This document shows positions 1 to 11,313 of a stretch of 64,000 nt of DNA, one piece after another. The DNA comes from Eucalyptus grandis. Its lineage: Eukaryota > Streptophyta > Magnoliopsida > Myrtales > Myrtaceae. Both the position numbers and the translations under genes were made by a program. How positions within the stretch are numbered: position 1 is the stretch's first letter; each line of letters opens with the position of its first letter. The stretch covers positions 39,774,072-39,838,071 of the forward strand of contig NC_052614.1 of the NCBI RefSeq assembly GCF_016545825.1. Direction: 5' to 3'. Under the pieces are notes generated by a model that searched no databases, had not been told where the DNA came from, and was given only the letters and a program-made list of their open reading frames with translations.

Positions 1-915
1 GGCTTGCCGAACTTCTGTATCCAAATTGCAGATAATGTCTTATCATTTTCCTCTCCTTTTCCCTATGTAAATTTAGAAAATGTACAGGAGGATAATGACG
101 ACTTTTTGGACCACATATCCAAATTGTGTAAGTGTATAAATAAATGCCTCCTTTGTAAAAAAATAAAAAAGTAAATAGTCAATAAGTATCATAAGATGAC
201 AATAGAGAATTTATTCCAAGGAATTGAATCCAAAAATGTCCACTTCAGTTCGCTGCTCCCGAAAAGGAGGAACCGAGAGTCAGGTTCCAAGACTCCGGGG
301 ATGTAAAGATAATAGGGGTAGAGGTGGTTCTCCCATGCCTCAAAAGATTTGGTGGTGGGGACCTTCCTGTAGGACTCCCCTGGCAAAGTGGTAAAACTAC
401 CCTCGAGCCATTGATGGGGCTCCCTGCTCCCAGAAAGGAGCCAAGAATGAGCCGACAATCGAGTCCCAATACTCCAGGGATGTACAAACTATAGGGGTAG
501 AGGTAGCGGTCGCACCTCGAGAAATATAGTAGCCGGGGACCTCCTTGTAAGAAGTCATCCTTAGTATGATATTAAATTATTACGCTTCAACTCAGAGACG
601 TAAAATTCAGGAATATTTCCGATGAGGGAGAAGAAAAGCATCCTCTCTTATTGTGCGACTAAGCAGAAAAGTTAAACTCTAGATTGACTTGTATGACTTC
701 TGCATCCAAATTGCAGAAAATGTTTTATCCTTTCCCTCTCTTTTTCCCTATGTAAATTTAGAAATGTATAGTAGGATAATGACAACTTTTTGGACCGCAT
801 ATCCAAACTGGGTAAGTAAATACGTAAGTGCCTCTCTCTGTTTTTTTTTTTTTTTTTTTAAAGTAAACAGTCAATAAGTACCATAAGATCACAATAGAGA
901 ATTTATTCACAGAAT
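1..915. repeat. Partial tandem repeat, period about 685 bp
   Basis: A segment of about 215 bp beginning acttctgtatccaaattgc at 11 returns, diverged, at 696-910, each time followed by a run of A or T and a sequence like gtcaataagta...caatagagaatttatt. Between the two lies a second, internal pair of related stretches of roughly 175-180 bp (about 245-410 and 420-560), both containing ctccmgggatgta and ataggggtagaggt. The simplest reading is a tandem array of a composite unit cut by the window edge. The open frames on the minus strand over 189-487 match no family I recognise and run through the repeated sequence, so I do not call them genes. Confidence 0.6.
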
Positions 916-3107
916 AATATATAACAATGTCTATTGGGATTTATAAAAGAAGTTAGAGAAAAGAAGGAGACACATGAAACTTCCTCAATTGAGCGGTGTT
1001 GAACCGTGCAAATATAGACAGATTTCTGTATCCATACAAAAAAAAAAAAAAAAACCACAGTAAATCAAAATGAGAGAATTATACATTTCAAATCCCATAA
1101 ATGATTAAAAAAAATTACCAACTTTTACTCAAGAGACTATTTAACCCATTGTAAATTTTCCGTTTGATTTAGCACATGAAATAATTAATAGAGAAAGAAC
1201 AAACTTACCAAAGAAAAGAGTTGCGGTAATATTTTGAAAAGTATGCCATATGAGTCGCAATTAAGAGAAATTAGAAACAGTGATGTTTCAAAGAAACAAG
1301 GTCGTTTTGCGTTTGTTGATGTGTTCAGGGTGTCTTTTGTCATAAGCCGACTTGTCTTTCTGCAATATGATTGGCTATGTCATGTTGCATTCACTTGCAT
1401 CTGACTTGTCTTTCTGCAATATGGTTGGCTATGTCATGTCGCATTCACTTGCATAGACGGAAAATTTAAGAGTGGGTATTTTGTCCCTCGAATTAAACTT
1501 CATGAAATTTTTAGTGTCATTTGAAAAGTATGAACATTTTTATCTCTTGAGTTGAAGGTTCGTGAGTTTTCTTCTTTGTGATTTGGCCAAATATGTGTGA
1601 TGTAACTCAAATCCTTGAGATTTGATCCACTCGAGGCACCATGGACTAGTCCTGCATGCTTGAAGCTATTTTTAGCTAAAACGAATACAAAGAAGAAATA
1701 CCATTTATTATGTGACTCAATACCTTTTCTTTCTTTTTTTTAAGGGAAAGAAAATGGTATTGTGTGGCTCTAGGGCTGTGGTTTTTTTTTTTATTGCTTT
1801 GACAAGCCTGTCTTCAAACATGACTAATCAAATAAAAAGTTATGGACTTACGGCCTAGTGCTTTTCCTTATATACACTAGTATAGTTGTCCATGCGTTCC
1901 ATCCTTTTTTTTTTTTTTTTTGAAATTTTATGTTTATTAAAACTCCAAATCCACTCCTGCATATTCAATTTATATGAGGATTGTAGTTTGAGACTTATAA
2001 TTGTGATGATAATAATGAAATTGTACGAAAAATATCACTTGAAAAAATACATTTCATTTAACATTTAAGTTAATATTACGTGCTCATTTTACATATACAT
2101 CTCGCTCTACACTCACCAAACACCTCCTACTGTATTTTACAAAATTTGAATTATTAGGAACTTATTTATATTAAATTCAACTCAACCGTTTTGTTCTTTT
2201 TTTTTTTTGAGTAACTACTATCCTTAAGTACCATTAACTCTAATATTGTATGTAACTACCCGTTGTCTTTCATGGAATCGAAGTAAATTTACTCTCTACG
2301 GTATATCATATTGCAAGCAACCAAATTTATTTCTCTCTACATTTTATTCTATTGAAATATATGAGTAGATTTTTTCTGTAGATACCTTAAATTACATATC
2401 ATGTATCACGATGTACGATACTCATTTTCACGTAAAATTGTAGCTATAGAGTTAATTATAGTAGTTATTACTTTATATATTACTGAATAGATGTAGTGTG
2501 TATGGATATTTCAATATTAAAAAAAAAAAAAATACTAGGTCAATTTGCTACGTATTCTCAAGAGATTTTTCTCTAGACATTCACTTTTCTTAAAAAAACT
2601 CTTAAGTTATCATTTTTTAAAGAAAAGATACCCTTAGTCAAAACTTCATACATTTAATTTGCAAATGTCAGTACTCATTACTTTTGATATTACTAAATAG
2701 ACGTAATGTCTATAATATTTATTTATTTAAAAAATTGGTCTTAATAATTTTTTTTTTAAATTGCATTCTCACTGGTCCGTTTTATATCTTTATTGTCAAG
2801 AGATATTCCTTTGAACTTTCACATATCTTGAAAAACCTCTAAATTCCATTTGATGAAGAAAATACATCCTTCGTTAAAATTAATACATTTAATATGCAAA
2901 ATCACTAGCATTGTATATAATGCGACTAATCCCATAGATAAGTCTTTCTAGTTATATAGATGTTTTTCCTTTGGCAAGAGATATTTTTTCCTTGATAATC
3001 CATAGGCAGTAATATAGAGGCCTAGTTGCCTAGAGGTCTATAAAACTCTCTACAAGTTTTATAAATCGATTAAGCCTAGGCATTTAGTTTGCATGGGTGG
3101 CAATGAC
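916..3107. other. AT-rich intergenic region
   Basis: I see no gene here. It holds poly-A/T tracts and one clear 54-bp direct duplication at 1349-1456 (annotated separately). The short open frames are low-complexity and lack splice or family context. Confidence 0.5.
1349..1456. repeat. 54-bp tandem duplication, two copies
   Basis: Copies 1349-1402 and 1403-1456 both start gacttgtctttctgcaatat and differ at only two or three positions. This is a recent local duplication in non-coding sequence, with no terminal signature of a transposon. Confidence 0.85.
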
Positions 3108-4182
3108 TAGACCTATCAATGGGTGGGTTGGATGGGGTTGGATCGGATCGGGTCGTGTCGGGTTCGAGTCAAAGATCCAACCCAAATCGACTCATTTGTC
3201 ATAGTGTAAAATTCTTGACTCATACCCGACCCATTTAACCGAACTTAAGAAAGCCTATTTCTTATGATTTTTTTTTAAAATGATATAGCTAAAATATTTT
3301 CATACAATACAAATGTAATGGATAGTTTTTATAATTTTTTAAAAAATAAGCCCTCATTTATTTCTTGGAAAATATTTTCCAAGAAGTATTTTTTCAAAGG
3401 AAAATTACAATATTTTTTTGGTTTTTGCTTGAAATCTGAAAAATAAATTAGTAAATATTTTCCACCGTTTAGTATGAAAAATATGATTGAATTTTCCTCC
3501 ATGACTCCTTTTAATATTTATTTTTATTTGCAAAAAAAAATATTTATAATTATTTTTATTTTTAAATCGATTTTTTAAATATATTTCTATTCTTTTCTTT
3601 TTAAAAAAAAATATAATTTTAATTATTTCATTTTTATTTTTTTCCTTTTTGCTACTATCCACACGCGAGCGCGAGCTTGCTTGACATTAGTGAGCTCAAG
3701 CCTCATCAAACGCAAGGCCGAGTCCTCGCCAAATTGACGAGGTTGAGCTCACTTGACGCCATTAAGCTCAAGTCTTGCCAGTCATCGGTGACCTCGAGCC
3801 TCGCTTGGCCGGTCATCGACTATCACCATGCCGATTGTTGCCATGCCGGCCATCGGTTGAGGAAAATGGAAGAAGAAAGAAAAAAAGAGAGAGAGAGAAG
3901 GAAAATAGAAAAAGAAAAAGGAAATATAAAAAATAATTATAATTTCAATTTTTATAATATATATATAAAAGAAGGCTAAAGAGGGAAAGAGAAAGTGTGA
4001 TCCTTAGGTTGAAAATGGGTTCTAAGTCTAACTTATTTAAGACAAATTTATTTTAGGCTTTCAATTTTTAAACTTATTTAAGTAATATTTGTAATATGTA
4101 AATGACCCATATATGATCCATTTATGCTTTAAATGTGTCATATATGGATTTAAGACCTATTTTGATAGATCTAATAATGAAC
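3108..4182. mobile_element. TIR-bounded non-autonomous DNA transposon, probably with nested insertion
   Basis: The left end reads tagacctatcaatgggt and the right end, reverse-complemented, reads tagatctatcaaaataggt, an imperfect terminal inverted repeat. Next to it are the gggttggat/gggtcgtgtcggg motifs common in this kind of abundant plant repeat. The inner part (about 3345-3990) looks like another repeat: a ggaaaatattttcc palindrome, an AT-rich arm, a G/C-rich centre and a purine-rich arm. It encodes no transposase. A target-site duplication is not convincing, so the boundaries are approximate. Confidence 0.45.
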
Positions 4183-7100
4183 AAAAATAGTTTTCATGCA
4201 GTTGGCAAAGATATAGATGTTCTCTCGAATGCTTATTTGTTTATATCATATTAAGGATAGGGAAGGAAGCGACCCCCTTTGGTTATCGTTGTAAAGGTCA
4301 CATACATCATAACAAAATATACGAATTGAATCATAATTGCTTTGCACCACACATAAACTGTAGTTTTGAGGTTGATGAGCTCATCACCGCAACCCCACCA
4401 AGATGCCTTCAGTCAGTTAGTCTTTCCACATGAGATATGTTATGACTAGGTAACGCAACACAAAACATTTCTCTTGTGACATAAATTGCACTTGAGACCT
4501 CCTGTACAATAGGCGATCCATTTTATCACTAGGTCAATCGCTTGGCGGTAGCACACAGTTTATTTGAATAAATTCACAACATCCGTTCGGCAGACCTGCT
4601 TTTATCGTTGGGCCGTCTACATTCTGAAGGCCCAAAAAATCACAAGATGGGCCCATGTAAGTCTTCCCCGATTAAATGCAGGTTCTTATTTTCAGAAAAG
4701 TCGTATCTGGCCGGCCAAAATTTTTATTGTTGATTCGACGATTACGTGGCAACTCTTGGTTTTGCATATTCACTTATTAAAAAAAGATCGTTTTGCATTT
4801 TTGTGTTTATGGGCTGCTAACTCTGTGACCGGTGCATGCGTAATATTGAAATTATATGCTGAATTTGAATTCTTCAATCAAACCCGACTAGACCCAAATG
4901 CAAGTCAAGATGTCCCGATCCAAATGATCTCCATATTCGTACAATTGTGAATAACAATAAATTGGTTTCCCAAATGGAGTCGCCCGAAAAGGAATCGATT
5001 TCATGTTTCGTTATATAGGTATTCCTACATAGGGGTTTGGTCTAAATTGCCTTGTGCGTGTTATCTGCGTCGGAAGTGATGTTACCATGTAGGGCATGAA
5101 GGGTGTGATTTGCTCATGATATCTTTAACCAATCCAATAATATTGAAGCCGATTAGATTTTGTACACTCATCTGCGAAACTGAGTCATTGTTTCGTGAGA
5201 AATCATGTGAAGCTACATACTGTGAGATTGTTTAACTCGAGTATGTTTGTAACTTTCATTATGTCGCTTAATTTATAACGAAATTTTCACCGTTCTCTCT
5301 TTAAAGTAGGTCACTTCGAAGTAAAACTATTATTCAACTTATTCTTTTCTCCATTTATTATGGTATTCAATTGCTTATTTTCGTAACACGGACATATTAT
5401 CTATTTTCGATTTCATCAGCACTTCTTATTTTCTCCTTAATTTAAATAGTTTTCCTCTGAACATCCAGGAACTTTCACACTCGTAGGTTATGCGGTCCCG
5501 GCAATAGAAACATGACATGTATGTCCTGCCTCTAATCTCGCTTTGTTAATGGCACCAAGAGGATTAGGTGGAGACAATTAGGTTTGTTATGCCAGAATGA
5601 TTAGCACTTTTTCTTTTTCTCCGAAGGAGACGGTCCAGGAAAAGAAATAAAAGTGATTTGAAACGTGGCTAATCATTATGTATCGCATAATATCATTCTA
5701 ATTAGACGGCTTGATATCACCCCCTAACTACCGCAAAACATATTGCTTCCTCAACCACTATATTGCATAATTAAAATAAACCATACAATATAGTCATCAT
5801 ACGTGTAGACATTTCGAATCACTAATCGATGCGCACACAGGCCGGTGAAAATTCTTGACGTCTCAACTGCCCGTCGGAGTAGGAGGAGATCGGCGGTTCC
5901 TTCCCCGGAGGCTTCCCTCGACCTAACTCCCAACACCAGAGATTCTTGCTCGTACCATACTGCAAAAATTCTTATTCTCGCGTCTTTATATTATTGAAAT
6001 TTTATCGACATTTTTACATTTGGTGGGTCCAATTTGTTTCCATTAGAGCCCCTTTTGAATTATTCGTGCACCCACATAATCCACGAGTCAGGAGCTGCCG
6101 CTTTCTTTGAATTCAATGAGAAGACAAGGAGAAGCTTTTTTTTCTTGATTTATTTGGGAAGGGACCTCAAATGATTGATTACTATTTCGATTTTGTAATT
6201 TGGGGAACTGGGGTCTGATTGCTACATTTTGCCCTAGAAGAAAAGGTCGTTCAGGTCCCCCTGGAGGAGAGCCAAGGCAGGCGTGAAGTATTTTATTGTC
6301 GAATTTTTCAATTTGGGTATCACACGATGATTTTGCTCGGTTGGTGCTCTTTGAGGTTGACTCTTGTCCTTCTAGTTCTTCGAACTTGGAAGCATGTATC
6401 CATTTATGTTGATTTAAATATATATAACAATTTCCTTTTTCACGAAGAATACATATAAGAAAAAATAATTGGAGAATCCGGGGAGGATCCTGTCTTTCTT
6501 GGAAGCATGCCTCTGGTCAGATGCAAATCAGATGGATAGAAGCAACCTAAAGATTTTTTTATTACTAGACTTAACTGGTACTACCATTTGGGGTTTATTT
6601 AACTTTCTGCCCTTTGTCTCGAAGATTTTAGTACCGATTTCTCAGATACATAGGCAAAAGTAAACATGGGTTTAAGAATTATAGATTCAACATAGCACGT
6701 GGAAATCTATCGTTGAAGCCAACAAGCGAGGTGAAGACACGGCACTTCGTCGGACTGTTCTGGAAAATCGCTGCGGTGATTAAAAATGTCCCTTGGGTTA
6801 GTATGGCACACCTGACCTAATCCCCAAACATATGATTGTCGAAGAGCTTTCCAATCCCGTCTTGAGGCTATTCAAATTCTGTGCTTTCGACTACTTATTT
6901 ATTTTTCAGGGGTGCATGCGTATGGCAAGCGTTTCTAATGTCTGAATTCATAAGGATCTCAAGCCATGTGCTTCACGTTGTTCAAGATTTCTTAATCAAA
7001 GAAGCAATATTTCCCTATCATCTCTTGAGTATTCTTTCCTTTCCATGCACGCAGCTGATGAGATGCATTTAGTATGAATTAAAAGTGAACAAAAATGGAA

Positions 7101-10100
7101 TAAGGCTTTGATTAAATACCAAGGGGGAGGAGTATGAAAAGCGAACGTCGCTTTCATCATTGAGTTAATTATTATAATAATGATGATGATGATAAAAGCT
7201 TCATTAAAACCATGAAAGCAATGTGTATGGCGTTCATCAGGTATGCTGGTGGATAGTCATTGTAATCACGAGATATTATATTGAGTAAGAGCTACTTTTG
7301 TACGCATGCATGCTCCGAAACCCTAATTTTGAATGATAAAGATAACTGCGGTGAACTCAAAGCGTGTCAAAGTGGAGAAGGAGAACCTCTAGCTGACCAC
7401 TTTTTTAGTGCAATTTTTTCCTTTTTTCTGTCAATTAATTTGACCTGAATTTCCTATCTAAATGCTGTTGTTTGGAGCCATTTACTGCCTTTACTTTTAG
7501 AAAATTAAGATCTTAGCTTAAGCTTTTTGAATGTTCCATTTGGTAATGTATGCTTAGTAGTCCCTTTTTTTTTCAACCCAACCATATATTATTTTTGGAA
7601 TTTCTACTATAATTGAGTCAGTTATATCATATATAATCGAAGTTTTGCATGTGTAGAACAACAAACTACTATGTGTAATTATCAAACTTTTTTTGTTTTC
7701 CTAAACCTCATTTCAACGTTTACAACATAAAATGGTTTTTGATGTCATTTGAATTCTCCATATACTTTCTGCGAGAATATTAAATTTATTACTATTTCTG
7801 CAACTTGTTTTTCATTTTGAAGTCCACTAAACGAGTTTGGATTTTTATTATGACCATTGCCAATGCGAGAAATAATTTATGCGCTCCTAATTGGCTTGCT
7901 AATATATGGAAGAATTTGATCACAAAATGAACTCCAAACACACATGTGACTCATTTAATGAGGCGCGTGTAAAGATTTTTCTATACAGGTTGTAAATGTG
8001 CCGTATATTCCGGAAAATTAATTGAGATTTTCATTCATTCTCCTATGTCATATCATGTCGCTGCGAGACCATAGAGATTTGAAGATGAATATGCTAGAAT
8101 AGATAAAAAGCCTCACATCTCAAAACTTTCTGAAATCCGGTTGGATTCAATGTGATTAGTCCATTTATTGAAAGGCTGTAATACCATCCACTTTAACTTT
8201 ATAGAAAGCGCGTTAGTTAAGCTTGGCTATTTTCCAACGAAAGAGCCATTTGTCTGGTACTGTTTACTTTTTCTATGGGGCCTCTCAAATGTTCCTAAAT
8301 TTTCATTTTTTTTTTCCATTTTTTTGACCGTCAAAGCGGGAATTTGTCTTAAATAAGCAGAAGTCCAATATTTTAGCTGGTCACTTTGCAGGGCCCCAAA
8401 AAATAAAAAACGAATGAAAATAAGTGTCGGCGAAAAAAAGAAAGAGAAGAAAGTTAAAAGAAAAACCGGGAACCATGTTAAAAATAGCCAGGTGCGTTAT
8501 GTTCTCTCACTTGACTTTTCAACGTCTTACCTTACTCATATGTTATATATAGATGCTCTATGGGAAGAAAAAAAGCCTGCAATGACTGGTAATTAAGCAA
8601 TAATTCCTAGGGCAAATTGGAGAGAGACAAAATGCTTGGCTACACGAAACTTTTCTATCACATCCACCTAGCTTAATGCGGATATATATGTTCGAACATA
8701 TTTATAAAATTAAATAGAACGAGTCTTGAATAAGGATCGATTATCAATATGCAGTACATAAACTTGATTGATCCACGTAGATGAAAAGGCAAGTTTCAAG
8801 TGTGAACAACTTTTTATTACATTTTTTTTCCGGGTATGATAAACGAGATAATTCGATGTAATGATATAAAAGTGCATATTATCCTCTTCTTACGTTGACA
8901 CCCTCTGCATTAATAGAAAATCTAATCAGTTTTCTGGTATTTAAAGCTGAGCCAAATTAATTTTCAATGTTAATGTAATCCTCCATGAGAAAATTTCTAG
9001 CATTTTTATGTTGAAAATGACCAATTGAGCATGTCACCCGAATGAACTGGCATGCATATTCAAGGCCTTTGTATGTTTGATTATTCCATCTTTTCTTTAT
9101 TTCGTAACTTCAAAGTAACAGTAATATCACTATCAACGAAAAAATAAAAAAAAGTACTAGTAATTTCGCCATCATCAAACAACAAGGGACCTTGCTTTGA
9201 AGCAAGAAAACACTGAAAATGTGCAAAAATAAATAAAATAATAAATAGACAAACGAAATAAATGAGCTATCGACGTGGCTTCTGAAATAGAGAGAAAAGT
9301 TTAATAAAGACCATGACCACTGAAAGCACAGTTTTACTTACCTCCTTAGTCATTCATTCCTCATTTGATTATATATATATATTCTTTATTTTTCATGTAG
9401 AAATTATACTATAAAGGATTTAGAGCTATTGATGCATTGGTAAACAATTAAGGGAAAAAATGGGATTACCAAAGCACAATCTTTGGTCATTTTTAAGTGA
9501 TTCGCCATCCAATTAGAATATTAATATTTGGTTTACAGTTTTAATATTCATAAGAAGTGGCATTCTTTTTTATGCCTTGTGAATATTTCCCCCAAAAAGA
9601 AAAAAGTAAATCGAGACACGGTATCGACTTATGCTTTCTTTCTCTAATTACTTATATAAAAAGATTTTCTTCTTAAGCAAGACTAGTTAAATGTAGCTTG
9701 AAACTACTACGAGAGAATTGCTTCTGGGTGTCAAGAGTAACAAATACGACAAACCATTGTCTGTTGCTAGAGATAGAGAACGTTCCTTTTTTTTTAACCA
9801 AAAATTCACAAAGTTGACAAAGAGAATGAAGGGAGACTAATACTAATAATAAACCTGTGGGAAACTTGCAGAGGTAAATTTGATGTCCCATCCTACAAAA
9901 TTAGACCTCCCATCCTTTCCACTAAATCACCCTTTGACATTTCTGCGGGCACACCGGTTGTTTGTCCTTGTAGTCATAACCAAACCCCCTGGTTTCTTTA
10001 ACTCTCTCTCTCTCTCTCTCTCTCTGTGAGAGTCACCCTGGATATGAGTGGAAAGATTAGATTTTGGAGAAATCAATTGGGTTTTTATCATATAATAATA

Positions 10101-10400
10101 GTGATTCAAAGGACCAGGGCCCCACGCCCAGCAAGCAAATAGTCTTTCTTTTTAGAGCTAAACTAATCAAAGTGTCTGATTATCTGTCACCTCCAATACC
10201 AAAAATTGAGAATTAAAGAAAGGGAAGGGATAGGAGCCCCGCAGCAGCAGAGAGAGAATATTGAAGGGAGGAAGGAGAGAAGTTGCGAAGAAAGTTTCCA
10301 TTTTGACATGCCCTTGGCTTTGAAAAAAACGTTGCAGGGTTGCTGTTATATGTATACGTGACGAGTGCGAGGCATTCTTCTTTCTCAATCACCTACCACT
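4183..10400. other. Intergenic region, no supported gene
   Basis: This 6-kb stretch has many short open frames (for example 128 codons at 4564-4950). None shows a recognisable domain, a conserved splice structure or a repeat relation to other parts of the window. A CT microsatellite lies at 10003-10026. The last few hundred bases, G/C-richer with agagagagaa tracts, probably contain the promoter of the downstream kinase gene. An untranslated RNA could be present but nothing in the sequence shows it. Confidence 0.45.
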
Positions 10401-10439
10401 GATAACTCCACTCTTTCTTCCCCTGAGATAACCCCTCCC

Positions 10440-11313
10440 CCCTACCTCAAATCCTAAATTCCTGTGCCTTTTTTGGCTCTCATTTTGTTTTGTTGCCTTT
10501 AATACCCTGCACAGGCAAGAACAGATTGCTGCTTTTCTTGCTTTTTTTCCTTCTGGGTCTCATAGAGTGCCTGAGGAGATTCATTAGAAAAGCATGGGTG
10601 TTGAGCTGAGACTCGGACACCCATTTGGCCAATAGAGGGAACCCAGATAGGAAATGTGAAGGAGATCCCTTGGTTTCATTGACATTTGGGCTCGTCTTGA
10701 AACTTGCATAAGTCGCTTTGTTTAGCTTTCCAAGTTGGTTAGGGTTTGAATTTGATACGTTGCTGGCGGTGGGCTGTGTTGACAAGGCATTGCGGAGCAG
10801 TTCCGGGAACAGGTACTTATTCGAGAAGGTTGACATTCGTGAGCAATCCTGTTTATCGTGTATCTGGGGTCTCATTTGGTGTTTGTCTGCTGGTCAATTT
10901 GCTATTTACGTTTGCTGAGTACACAAATTTCAAATTTTGTGTTTCCCGGATTTGCGAAGTTCAACTCTCTCTTCAAATTTTGTGTTTCCCGGATTTGCTT
11001 CAACTCTGCGGTTTCTTCTTGATACCAATCCGTCGGTGTCGGCAGTGTGAGAATTAGTACTATAAGGAGGTAATTTTAAGACAACTCCCCATGTAAATTT
11101 TTTGTGGATATCGAGTTAGCAAAGGCTTGAAAATCATGTATTTTCATATCTGCAATCTTGCTATAGCTTCTGGGAATATGCAAAGTCCGGTAAGAGGTTA
11201 AAATGTTTGTGAGATCATAGACTATATAATCTTGTGCTAATCAAGATCTTTATGTGGACTCCCAGTAATTAGTCTTGTGTTCTATCTCACTATCCAACAG
11301 GCACTAGAGAGTT
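10440..11313 (+). other. Predicted 5' UTR with intron of the receptor-like kinase gene
   Basis: Upstream of the kinase start codon a plausible donor (gggaacag|gtactt, intron from 10813) and acceptor (tatccaacag|gcacta, exon resuming at 11301) define a leader intron of about 490 bp. The leader would then continue 13 nt to the ATG at 11314. The transcription start is not determined; the C/T-rich stretch around 10400-10450 is only a guess. A 43-bp tandem duplication (10930 and 10973) lies inside the predicted intron. Confidence 0.45.
10930..11015. repeat. 43-bp tandem duplication in the kinase leader intron
   Basis: The sequence tcaaattttgtgtttcccgg occurs at 10930 and again at 10973, continuing into ggatttgc and a tcaactct tail in both copies. 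It is a local duplication in predicted non-coding leader DNA. Confidence 0.8.

Noticed and set aside
189..487. Minus-strand frames of 80-89 codons at the left edge
   Set aside because: They cross the duplicated segments in different frames and show no known domain.
4564..4950. 128-codon open frame in the left intergenic region
   Set aside because: No recognisable domain, no splice context and mixed composition; probably chance.
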